This document shows, one piece after another, positions 22,386 through 32,878 of a stretch of 64,000 nucleotides of DNA. A model generated the notes under the pieces. The model had not been told where the DNA came from and did not search any database. It was given only the letters and a program-made list of their open reading frames with translations. The stretch comes from Codonopsis lanceolata (taxonomy: Eukaryota > Streptophyta > Magnoliopsida > Asterales > Campanulaceae): assembly GCA_013146195.2 (NCBI GenBank), contig CM028377.1, positions 39,246,642 through 39,310,641 of the forward strand. Direction: 5' to 3'. The stretch's first letter is position 1, and every line of letters begins with the position of its first letter. Made by a program: the position numbers and the translations under genes.

Positions 22386-23763
22386 AGGCCTATTTTGGAT
22401 CGCTATGAGTGCATTGGCTCCCCATATCTCATCCTCCCTTGTTTAGGGGAAAACAAGATGCAGGAAATGCATCACCCTTTCATTCACATTTTCCCTTGTT
22501 TAGGGGAAAGCGGGAAAGTGCAAGAAAGGATGTTACGGGCCTCTCTGTGATCCAAAATATTTTGACATAGTCGTCATCTTTATTTTAAGGAGAAAACAAA
22601 GAAAAAACCAAAATAAAACCAGAGATTGTAAAAAAACATGTTCGGAGGCTAAGTTACGAGTTGGGAAGGTGCTAGGCACCCAACTCGCCCTTTCGGTTTC
22701 AAAAATAGTTTTTGGCTAAAGTATGTTTTTTGTTATATTTATATAGCAAATAAATAAAGCATTAAAAACAAATATATCCATGTCTACATTATTTACAGAC
22801 TTGCAGCCGCCTCCTTCCAATAATTTACAAATACATTTAAAAATATTTGGCCATAATAATGGTTCTTTTTAATGCTATTTTCTAAATAGATCCAGGCAAC
22901 ACAACGGCTTATATTTTTACATTGGGCCGGATGGAAAATAGTTTTTTTATAAATAAACCCTTAAAGGCTCTCCTTTAAGAGCGTTGGTGTCTTTTTGTTC
23001 TGCGGTTCGGCCAAGGTGACTGCTTCCGAAAGTTGCTTATGGGCACCGTCAAATGGGCGGAGCAACTGCTTGCGTTTTTGCTATTGTTTGCTTGCTGCTG
23101 GCGGAAATCAGGCAGAGCAACTGCTTGCTTCTAGCGGATTTGACCTTTTTACTCGGGCAGAGCAACTGCTCTTTTGATATTTTTGAACCGGGGGAATAGG
23201 GTGGAAATCTAGCTGGGGGTCTAAGGCTCACTTTGACCGGTTGGTTTTGTGTTTGGAGGAGATTTGGCAGAACTTCAAGGCTTTATAGGAGGGGGAACTC
23301 ATTATCGCTCACTATCGCTCTTCTATCGCTCACTGCGTAAAAACTACGTTGAACAGTGATTTCTTTGGGCTTCTGGATCCTTCACAAAGTGAGGCCAAGC
23401 ACCTGTATTTATAGGCGAGAAGAGGGACATCGTTGGGATTTCTGATATTTATCTTGTGCTTCACCAGCTTGTACCGTGTGCTTGAAGGCTTGTGTAATGC
23501 GTTAAGTCGGAGTGCACTGTTGCAGCTTTGGGCGCCGACACCAAGGGATCTGGGCACCACGCCCAGAAGGAAAGGTGACAGCGCCAGCCTTCAATTTTTG
23601 CCTCCTTTTTGGACACTTTGGCCCCTGCATTTTACTGTTTTACGCATCCTACTTTGTCTTTTTGCATTTTAAACCCTGTAACTTGACATTTGTTAAATTT
23701 CAACAGGTCTTGATATCGCATGTCAATGTTACATACCAGGGGTACCAAATTGGGGTGTCTACA
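22386..23763 (+). mobile_element. Tat/Ogre-like Gypsy LTR (3' end) with preceding element sequence
   Basis: The block ends GGGGTGTCTACA at 23763, the canonical terminus of Tat-type LTRs. It contains the phrase GTTGGGAAGGTGCTAGGCACCC near 22656-22677, common in such LTRs, and a TATA-like TATTTATAGGCG near 23406. The first part (22391-22550) is the continuation of 3161-3967. The left boundary of the LTR is not clear. The next bases, GGTAT, match the site in the intact integrase copy at 26951, so this LTR marks an insertion into the downstream Copia element. Frames in this block are not credible genes. Confidence 0.55.
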
Positions 23764-24437
23764 GGTATCATCCATGAGATAATAGCACCTTATGCACCTC
23801 AACAGAATGGCATTGCTGAACGCAAAAATCGAACTTTTAAAGAGATGATGAATGCCATGTTGTTAAGTTCTGGATTACCACAGAACATGTGGGGAGAAGT
23901 TGTGCTATCAGCAAATTACCTTTTAAATAAGGTACCCCGCAAGAAGTTAGACAAAAGCCCTTACGAGATGTGGCATGGAAGAATTCCATCCTACAAATTC
24001 TTGCGAATGTGGGGGTGTCTTGCAAAGGTTGTTGTTCCTCTACCTAAAAAGGTGAAAGTAGGACAAAAACTGTTGATTGCATATTCATTGGTTATGCAAA
24101 TAACAGTAGTGCTTATCGGTTTTTTGTGCATGATTCTAGAATTGTAGACATACACAAAAATACGATAAGGGAATCAAGAAATGCCTCGTTCTTTGAGAAT
24201 GTATTTCCATCCAGACTGAGTAGTGTGTCTAGCTCATCTATACAAATATATGATTCAATAAAAGAAGAGCATGAGGAGAATGAGGAAGAAGAGGTAGAAC
24301 TTAGACACAGCAAAAGCAAAAGATCTAGGGTAGAAAAATCCTTTGGTCCAAATTTTCTAACCTACATGCTGGAAAGTGAACCTCAAAGCTATAAAGAAGC
24401 TGTGAGTTCTTCTGAAGGACCTCGCCGGAATCCTTAG
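23764..24437 (+). pseudogene. Copia integrase C-terminal fragment, left copy
   Basis: Reads GIIHEIIAPYAPQQNGIAER (the third catalytic acid E in AER), then LPQNMWGEVVLSANYLLNKV and PYEMWHGRIPSYKFLRMWGC, typical of Tork-like Copia integrases. A frameshift near 24075 interrupts the IFIGYA-type segment, and the frame then resumes as an acidic hinge (EEHEENEEEEVEL). It stops just where RT should start. The left boundary coincides exactly with the end of the Tat-like LTR. Confidence 0.85.
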
Positions 24438-24813
24438 TGCTAAAGGTTTCTCCAGTGTCTCCGTTGTATCCTGGGAGACAGACGTCCTTTAAAGCTTCTA
24501 AGCACAGACGGGAAGGGACGGATCTGTTTTAAGGAAACTATGTGTGACACAGACCTCAGACTTGAAATTTGATCACATTTCTATAACAGAAGACATTGTG
24601 TGAAGCACCAGCAGACTACAGTCCACCAGCAGACGTGAAGTCCACCAGCAGACTTCAAGTCACCAACAGATCTAAAGTTCACCAGCAGACTTGAAGTCCA
24701 CCAGCAAACTTGAAGTCTACCTACAGACTTAGAATACAAAGCAGTAACTTTTCCAGTTGTTTTCAATTATGTAATTGTTTTATTACTGTTTTTTCCATGT
24801 ACCTTTTCTAACA
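24438..24813 (+). repeat. LTR-like tail, left copy
   Basis: 376 bp from TGCTAAAGG to TTCTAACA, repeated at 27620-27919. It contains a short minisatellite (24598-24727). TG...CA ends and its position before gag suggest an LTR, but no primer-binding site follows, so the LTR call is inferential. Confidence 0.5.
24598..24727 (+). repeat. Short minisatellite, CCACCAGCAGACTTGAAGT-type
   Basis: About six imperfect 19-20-bp copies of CACCAGCAGACTTGAAGTC. The right copy of the tail (near 27788-27830) keeps only two or three, so the two tails differ in repeat number. Confidence 0.75.
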
Positions 24814-24927
24814 ATCTTAAAACAGACTCGTACTGTTATCTTGGATAACACTAGTCCTTTCAAAAGGGAAAACAAACTTTTACAAAAATACAGAATTGTG
24901 TATTCTGACTTTGTTCATATTTCAGAT

Positions 24928-26157
24928 ATGACAACTTAATTGAATACCCAAGCTACTAGAAAGGAACCTAATGTGACCTTGAACCCAACGACCTTTAATG
25001 CTACTGTGGCTCAGAATGTGGCTATTCCAACTGTGCCGATTCATCATAGCGAGAAACCGGAGAAATTCAATGGCTTGAATTTCAAGTGTTGGCAGCAGAA
25101 GATGCTGTTCTACTTGACCACCCTGAACTTAGCGAGGTGTTTGAAAGAAGATCCTCCAACGGTAGGTGAGAATCAGAATGATGTCAAAGCTACTATTGCT
25201 GTGGACGCATGGAATCATTCTGATTTCCTTTGCAGAAACTACGTACTGAATGGGTTGATAGACTCATTGTACGAAGTTTACCAGTATAAGACAACAGAAA
25301 AGGAGTTATGGACATCGTTGGACCACGAGTATACATCCGAGGATACTGGAGCCAAGAAGTTCATTGTTGGTCGTTGCCTGGATTATAAGATGGTGGATTC
25401 CAAGACTGTCTACAGTCAAGTGCAAGAATTGCAAGTGATCTTTCACGAAATTCAAGGTGAAGGGATGGTTGTGAGTGAAACCTTTCAAGTGGCTGCAATT
25501 ATTGAGAAATTGCCTCCAGCTTTGAAAGATTTCAAGAGCTATCTTAAACACAAGCGAAATGAGATGAATGTGGAACAACTGGTTGTCAGACTTCGTATTG
25601 AAGAGGACAACAGGGGTTCTGATAAGAAGACATTCATTCATGTGGCTACTAAAGAGAATATGGTAGAGCATGGCCAAAGCTCAAAAGGCAATGGCAAGGC
25701 TACTACTAAAAGTGTCAGTTTGGGACCCAAGGGAGGAATCTTTAAGAAGAGATTTTTTGGAAAGTGATGCAACTGTGGTAGCACGGGTCACAAGGCTACA
25801 GCTTGCAGAAAGCCAAGTAGAGACCGTGAAGCAAACATGGTGGATGACATCTCTCAATATGTATCGGACCTGAACCTTGTTGCGGTTGTCACTGAAGTGA
25901 ACTTGTTGGGTTCAAACCCCAATCAATGGTGGATCGACACTGGTGCCAGCAGGCATGTATGCTCCAACAGAGAAATGTTCGATACCTTTGAAGCTGCTGA
26001 GAATGGCGAGAAGGTTTTCATGGGAAACTATGCCACTTCTGAAGTCAAAGGTCAAGGCAAAGTGGTACTGAAGATGACATCCATGAAGGAACTGACTCTC
26101 AACAATGTACTCTATGTACCAGATATCCGGAAGAACTTAGTCTCCGGAACTCGGTGA
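24928..26157 (+). pseudogene. Copia gag and protease, one frame with two stops
   Basis: The natural ATG at 24928 is followed by a TAA at codon 4. The frame then stays open to 25767 with a typical Copia gag (KFNGLNFKCWQQKMLFYLTT; KELWTSLDHEY; AIIEKLPPALKDF). A TGA at 25765-25767 falls on the first cysteine of the knuckle, whose rest reads CNCGSTGHKATAC. The same frame continues through a protease with an intact active-site motif (WWIDTGASRHVCSN) and the NNVLYVPDIRKNLVSG segment, to a stop at 26155-26157. Two point mutations thus separate it from an open gag-protease frame. Confidence 0.88.
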
Positions 26158-27619
26158 AGTCTCCTGATGGCCTCCGTATTGTATTTGAGTCGATATTGTA
26201 ACTCATGTCAGTGGATGTTTGTTATTTGAAAAGGTTATGTAACGATATTGTAACTATGTCTAAGAGTGGAATGTTTGTTAGAAAAGGTTATGTAACTAAT
26301 GGGTCAGCAATTAATAAGCTCGGTGTAATAAGTTGTTAAACCAAAGAAGCAATTCTAATAATAAGCTTGAGTCTTCCTATGTGTGGCTGATCTATTTATT
26401 TGCTAGGACATGTTAATTATGGAACCTCTTCCTATGTGTGGCAGGTTAATTAACATGAATTACTAGGACATGTTAATTATGGAACCCAAATTGCGTAGGT
26501 TAATTAACATTCCAAACACAAGAATTACATACCCAAATTTCAAATCGAAACTTGTGTAAACACAAATGAGGCAAAGTTAACATGGACATCATTTCATACT
26601 ATTGAAAGAAATAGTGAACCACTTAGATTAATTCACACCGAAAGAAATGTGAACCACTGTGATTTTAAATCAACACAATCACGTGGTGGAAATAAGTATT
26701 TCATTACATTACTTTTGTGGTGGATAGTATTTCATTACTTTTGGTTTTGCTATGTGTATCTTCTCAAAAGTAAAGATGAAGCACTAAAGAAGTTTTGTTG
26801 TGTATCTTCTCAAAAGTAAAGATGAAGCCATAAAGAAGTTTATTCTTTATAGAAGTGATGAGAACCAACTAAGTGGAAGTGAATATGAATCTAAGAAGTG
26901 ATTGTGGAGGTGAATATGAATCACCATTTGCTGCATAATGTGCTAAGCATGGTATCATCCATGAGACAACAGCACCTAATGCACCTCAACAGAATGGCAT
27001 TGCTGAACGCAAAAATCGAACTCTTAAAGAGATGATGAATGCCATGTTGTTAAGTTCTGGATTACCACAAAACATGTGGGGAGAAGCTGTGCTGTCAGCA
27101 AATTACCTTTTAAATAAGGTACCCCGCAAGAACCTAGACAAAAGCCCTTACGAGATGTGGCAAGGAAGAATTTCATCCTACAAATTCTTGCGAGTGTGGG
27201 GGTGTCTTGCAAAGGTTGTTGTTCTTCTACCTAAAAAGGTGAAAGTATGACCAAAAACTGTTGATTGCATATTCATTGGTTATGCACATAACAGTAGTGC
27301 TTATCGGTTTCTTGTGCATGATTCTAGAATTGTAGACATACACAAAAATACGATAATGGAATCAAGAAATGCCTCGTTCTTTGAGAATATATTTCCATGC
27401 AGACTGAGTAGTGTGTCTAGCTCATCTGTACAAATAAATGATTCAATAGAAGAAGAGCATGAGGAGAATGAGGAAGAAGAGGTAGAACTTAGACGCAGCA
27501 AAAGAGCTAGGGTAGAAAAATCATTTGGTCCAGATTTTCTAACTTGCATGCCGGAAAGTGAACCTCAAAGCTATTATGAAGATGTGAGTTCTTCTGAAGG
27601 ACCTCGCCGGAATCCTTAG
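26158..27619 (+). pseudogene. Degraded Copia integrase, right copy
   Basis: Between 26158 and 26940 pieces of GAG-pre-integrase and the first catalytic region are recognisable (GHVNYGT, FHTIERNSEPLRLIHT, CYVYLLKSKDEALKKF) but scrambled by short tandem duplications and frame changes. From 26880 the order is regular (GGEYESPF, then APQQNGIAERKNRTLKEMM). The GNI/PYEMW region, a stop at 27247, and the acidic hinge follow, ending at 27617. RT is absent. The first and second catalytic acids are damaged or lost, while the third (AERKN) remains. Confidence 0.85.
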
Positions 27620-27919
27620 TGCTGAAGGTTTCTCCGGTGTTTCCGTTGTATCCTGGGAGACAGACGTCCTTTAAAGCTTCTAAGCACAGAGGGGAAGGGA
27701 CGAATCTATTTTAAGGAAACTATGTATGACACAGGCCTCGGACTTGAAGTTTGATCACAGTTCTATAACAGAAGACATTTTGTGAAGCACCAGCAGACTA
27801 TAGTCTAGCAGCAGACTTGAAGTCAACCTGCATACTTAGAATACAAAACAGTAACTTTTCCAATTGTTTTCAATTTTGTAATTGTTTTATTACTATTTTT
27901 CCCTGTACCTTTTCCAACA
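27620..27919 (+). repeat. LTR-like tail, right copy
   Basis: 300 bp from TGCTGAAGG to TTCCAACA, matching 24438-24813 with a contracted minisatellite. Confidence 0.5.
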
Positions 27920-29344
27920 GTTCTTCCACCCAAATCTTCACATTTAGTTCATCTTTTGGTAGAAGTTGTATTCTAACACCTTTTCAAATATAATTTTTAC
28001 GCAAAACCCTCTTCCCTCCGTTCCGAACAAAGAGGCAATTGTTCCATTTTGAGATGATTCATTTAAAGAGTCTATTTTTAAAAATTAAGGCATAAAAGTG
28101 ACATTTTATTACTAATAGGCTACTAGAATTGTCATTTTCTTAAAAATATTAACTTTCAAACAAAGATTCTTTGTCTGAACGAAGTGAGTATTATGCAAAT
28201 ACTTGTATGATTTCTTAGAGCATGTACAATAGTTTTGGAAAATCAAACCAAAAATCAAACTCAACCCATTAAAAACCAATAAAATAATTTATTAGTTACC
28301 TATTTGATTCAAAACCAAAAACTTTCCCAATTGTGGCACAAAAGCTAACACATTTACATACTTCACCATCTTTATCTCCATTAATAATAGTTAGAAACTT
28401 AAAAAAATCATAGATTTTTTTTATATCCAAATTAAACAAACCAAGTCTCCATTTATAGATAAAAATATGTACTTTAATTCAAAAAAAAATAAAAATAAAT
28501 ATTTTTTTGTTAAAAATTGGTCAAGAAAGGCAATGAGAGAAAATAATATGTTAACCACTCAAACTACGCCACATGAAAAGGCAACCTTGGATTTGGAACC
28601 TTTCGGATTCAATAGATGATTTTTTTTTCTATCACTTATTGATTTGGGTTAAAATTTTTAAGATTTACCATTGAAATGGATGATTTGAATTAGATTCGGG
28701 AAAAACCCTTACAGGTTTACTCTTATAATATACCCTTCAAAATTAGTCAAATGCACATCACGTCACCACTTAACAGAAAAGCAGATGGAGACCGTCTAAA
28801 GTTGTACTAATCCAATAGTTGAATGACATTTTTAAAAAATATATTTTTTAACCATAGTAATAATTAGAGAACTTCCATTCGACCATCGTACTTTTAGATT
28901 AACAAATGTGACCCTCTTATTACATATAATTGTCCTTAAATTTAAACATAAATTTAAAGTTAAATTGGTAACTTTCGTTAAATATTTAAACGGTTGTTGT
29001 TTAATGTGAATTTTGTGGGGCCCGTATGAGTTATAAAAAGTCAAAATTAGCAAGCATCATTATTATTTATTTGTATTTTGGTGTCCTATATTTCTACCAA
29101 TGAAATTTCATGATAGCTCTCCTCTGTTCGGGAATTGATTTTGTTCCCCACAACCATCAATAACTAAAGTGAAATAGGCTCATTATTTTGTTTTACTTTT
29201 CCATTCAGCAAAGGTGGTTAAATGATCATCATGGCATGCTAGTGAGTTTCCCATCATTATTTGTTTGAATTCTGTGAACTTATAGAGACATGAAGTTTAA
29301 AATACCCAATTATCCTAATCAGCTACAGGTGACACTATTATTAT
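27920..29344. other. AT-rich spacer with one decayed Stowaway MITE
   Basis: No gene seen. Apart from the MITE at 28009-28190 it is AT-rich sequence with homopolymer runs. Confidence 0.6.
28009..28190. mobile_element. Degenerate Stowaway-type MITE
   Basis: It begins CTTCCCTCCGTTCCGAACAAAGA and ends TCTTTGTCTGAACGAAGTGAGTA. The ends are imperfect inverted repeats of the CTCCCTCCGT type next to TA. Confidence 0.5.
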
Positions 29345-29346
29345 TA

Positions 29347-29604
29347 CTCCCTCCATCCCTAAATTATTGTCCTGATTGATCCGGCGCACAGATTAAGAAA
29401 AAACAATTGACTTGATTATTTATATTGGTTTAATGTGTAGTTTCCTGTAAAGTCCATGTGTATGTGGCTCATAATTAAAGTAAGGTGAAAAAGTAAGGGT
29501 AAAGTGGTAAAAGGGATGTTCTAAAAAGGTAAGTTTCAAAGTGGACAATTATTTTGGGACGGACGAAAAAGGAAAGGAGGGCGATAATTTAGGGACGGAG
29601 GGAG
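29347..29604. mobile_element. Stowaway (Tc1/mariner) MITE, family A, well preserved
   Basis: 258 bp with CTCCCTCCATCCCTAAATTAT at one end and the inverse ATAATTTAGGGACGGAGGGAG at the other, between TA dinucleotides. The interior (CAATTGACTTGATTATTTATATTGG) is shared with 39148-39405 and, more weakly, 36677-36911. Confidence 0.92.
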
Positions 29605-29669
29605 TATTTTTTAAGGTTGGAGGAGACATAGACCGTACTCAAATCCTTAATTTATTTTATTTTAATGTC

Positions 29670-29915
29670 TTTGGTGAGGTTTTGAACACCCGATCTCTAA
29701 GTTGAGAGTAGTTAAGTACCAAGGTACCTCTGATTGGACTTGAACACTCGACCTCTCCGCTAAGATAAGTGAGTAGCTAAATGGGATCTTTAGGTAAGAC
29801 TTGAACAACAACGGTGCCTCTGAAAAGGCTTGAACACTTGACCTATCTATTGAAAGTTATGAAATCCAGGGTATCTCTAATGAGAGTTGAACACGCGATC
29901 TCTCCGTTAGAAAAA
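29670..29915 (+). repeat. Degenerate tandem-like repeat with TTGAACAC-CGACCTCT core
   Basis: Four to five diverged copies of (A/G)CTTGAACACTCGACCTCTC followed by a C/T-rich or AAG-containing segment, spaced roughly 55-80 bp. Nothing coding. Confidence 0.55.
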
Positions 29916-30649
29916 GTGAGAAATATCAGTTGAATTAGAGCTCGTTAGTTACAGGTAATACTTAAATAGCAAAAATAAACCTAAAGAAAATCACCTAAAA
30001 TGGTTTGGACTCATTTAATTGAAGCAATATGCCCATCAACTATTAATAATATTTAAAGATGGTCATATAAGTCTTAGGTGGAAAAATTACGTCAATTCAA
30101 AACCATGATTAAACAGAAAGTGCAATTAAATAAAATGTTATAATTAAGGAGGACACATTGCTTCATTTGATTGTTGAAAAGGACAATTCAGAATCGACTT
30201 GAGGGGAGTTATTTGTAATTTACCCCAAGTAAATTGATCACTTGATTTACCATAGGCAAAAACTTGAGTAGGATCTGTAAGACGGAGCCCAAAATATGAT
30301 GAAAATGATGCGGTTGAAACGGGTAACTCATAAAAAAAACTCGCGTGTTATCCATCAAGAAAACGAGTCAAGATGAAAGAGAGAAAATTGTTGAATAGGT
30401 AGGATCTGGGTCGAATCAGTTGATCCGAACTCGGACTCACATTCAAAAGGCACGGGTCATGCATGCTACAACATATTAATCAAAGTTTTCATTCATTGCT
30501 ATGATGCCCTCAAATTTCCAAATTGTGCGCTAGTGCCTTTTCTCTTTCCAAACTTTGCTACTAAAATCTCTTTGTGCCCAGACTTTACTTTTTAGTCTTA
30601 AATCAACTGAAAAAATTTAATTAACTTCATTTTAATGTAAGATGTTATT

Positions 30650-31115
30650 TTGTGAGCAAAAGTGACACATTTAAAAGCAAAAGTGATACCTTTTATTGGA
30701 AAAAGTGACACTTTTAAGTGAAAAAAAATGTAATAGTTTTTATTAAAATAAAAGTGATATTTCTAGAACCAAACGTAATAGTACTTTTAATATTAAAAAG
30801 TGACGCATTTAATACTAAAAGTATATTTTTTAAGCTAACAATGACAATTTTTATTTATTATGCAAAGCGACATTTATAGGTCAAAAGTAACACATTTAAT
30901 GCTAAAATGTGATACTTTAATGTCAAAAGTGACAGTTTTTCATTTATATGCAAAGTGATCATTTTCAAACAAAAGTGTCACATTTAAGGCCAAAAAGTGA
31001 CATTTAAAAAAATTGGTTAATTTTCATTAAAAATATAAAGCGACACTTTTAGGGCTAAAAATAACACATTTTATGCTAAAAAGTGACACTTTTAATATTA
31101 AAAAGTGACACTCTT
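30650..31115 (+). repeat. Degenerate short-period repeat AAAAGTGACACTTTTAAT
   Basis: At least fifteen imperfect copies of AAAGTGACA(C/T)-TTTAA spaced about 20-35 bp, for example near 30700, 30990 and 31080-31100. It is AT-rich, has no ORF, and no flanking terminal repeats are evident. Confidence 0.7.
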
Positions 31116-31383
31116 CATTTATAAATTAATGTAAGGGGTAACGATGTAATTTTCAAAAGCTAAAGAGTTGCATTGAGATTTCTGAATCTTGATGTATTGA
31201 ACATGGATTGATCGATTTTACGGATTAAGATATGTACGACCGTTTTACAAATACCTACTATTTACCGTATTAGCTCACATTGTCGAAGTCTATTTCCATC
31301 CTCATGTGGACGATAAAGTCTAACTTGGGCAATTTGAAATGAGACTTATTGATACAGTGTCAAAATCCTGAACACCATAAATC

Positions 31384-32339
31384 TGTCCCAGCTTTTATAA
31401 TCAGCTTTCAGCCGATCCAAATCCTACCTAAATAGTCCAAAAACCATCTAAAAACCCTCAACACAATAGCCCTAAAACCTGCCAACAAAGCTGTAAACAA
31501 GCTGCCCCAAAACTACACAATCTATCGCGTTTTGGATGAACAAAACTGTCCTAAAACAGTCCACGTTTTTTTTAATGTTCGGGCTGCCACAAAAACGAAA
31601 ATAAAAAATAAAAAGAAGTAGAAGGATAGGCGTATTGACCGGTTAGACTTCACTCATTTAATGTAAAGAATTCCGACGATTGATTCTCTTTGGCTTCACT
31701 CACCTAAGAAGAAGAAATCGATTTTGGAAGAACAAACCGTGTTCTTATGGCTGTGTTTTCAATGTCAAAATCTGCTCTCTATTGATTACTAAGATGCCTA
31801 TAAAGGCTATAAAATAAACCCTAATCTGTTAATGAAAACCCTAATTACTTAGGAAATAAATAAACTAAATAAATAAAAGAAACTAAAACTAAAAAACCCT
31901 AAAATAATAAAAACGTGATTTACATTTAAAGTGCTACTAAGTGTGTCCTACTTCCTTTAGGAATGTAGAAACCGGCCTTCCTTAGCTTCCCTTTCTTGGT
32001 TGTCCTTCTTTGTTGCCCAACCGTGCCATGCAAGTCCCTTAATTTCCATGTGGTTGTTGCTTCCCTCCCTTGCCGTGACTTGCATAACCATCAACTCCTT
32101 TGTACCAGCCCAAACTGTTGTAGTAATGCCTTGCTTGACCCAAACTGATTTGGATCCCCTTGTAAACCCGTGCTCCTTTTGCTGAATACGTTTGCACCCC
32201 CAAGGTTACCTTGTGCAACTTCCCAATCCATGCTAGTTGACTACTCGAATCGGCCCCTAAGAGCCATGTAATGCAAAACCCGACATTTCCCTATTGCTTA
32301 ACTTCAACCTTAGGGTAATCCTCCCTCTCACCCGTATCA
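31384..32339 (-). repeat. 3' LTR of the shrunken Gypsy element
   Basis: 956 bp, highly similar to 34559-35515 with scattered substitutions and single-base indels. Confidence 0.88.
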
Positions 32340-32878
32340 TACTCCCTTTCTTCGAAAAAGATTGTCCTCAATCTTTGATCTGTCATGCCAATGAAACACC
32401 CTTGCGTACTTGTGTCCCCTTGCCTTCCCGCGAAACTGTTTGAATTACCTTACTTGGACAGATTGTTCACGCATTCCTCGTCACACGATTCTTCTTTTCC
32501 AAGCTTTCGTAACATAGGATTTCCCTTTCTAGCAAACAAAAATCATAGCGTAGTGTAACATATTTTTGCATAGGTGAAATCAAGGATGTATGAACCCCCA
32601 CACTGCTTACCTTTACACACAATAGACCATTTTCTTAAAACAGCCCCTAAGTCCACTTTATTCAATTTCCAATCGGCCTTCCAAGGTGGTTTAAAACTGA
32701 ATGAAACCCCAGTTGAGGAGATAACTCGTTTTTCCTTCAATACCATCCAAACTATCACCAAAATATGCACATGGACTCGAAATTGCATGGTAATGTAACC
32801 TACCTTGACATATTTCGATTTGTGGAGTTGTAACTCCCCATTGTTGGCTTTTCCTTGGTCTAGATCTCCTTTCTCTAA

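Larger units (their letters stand above)
23764..27919 (+). mobile_element. RT-less Copia element in a shared-LTR tandem arrangement
   Basis: Order on the plus strand: integrase C-part (23764-24437), LTR-like tail (24438-24813), gag-protease (24928-26157), degraded integrase (26158-27619), LTR-like tail (27620-27919). The segment 23764-24813 is nearly identical to 26951-27919. Both jump from the integrase/RT hinge (SSEGPRRNP, then stop) straight to the tail, so RT and RNase H were lost before the duplication. This looks like element-LTR-element tandem produced by unequal exchange, with the left unit cut by the Tat-like insertion. Confidence 0.7.

Noticed and set aside
23330..23672. Frames in the Tat-like LTR
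   Set aside because: They span the TATA/leader region of an LTR and show no domain.
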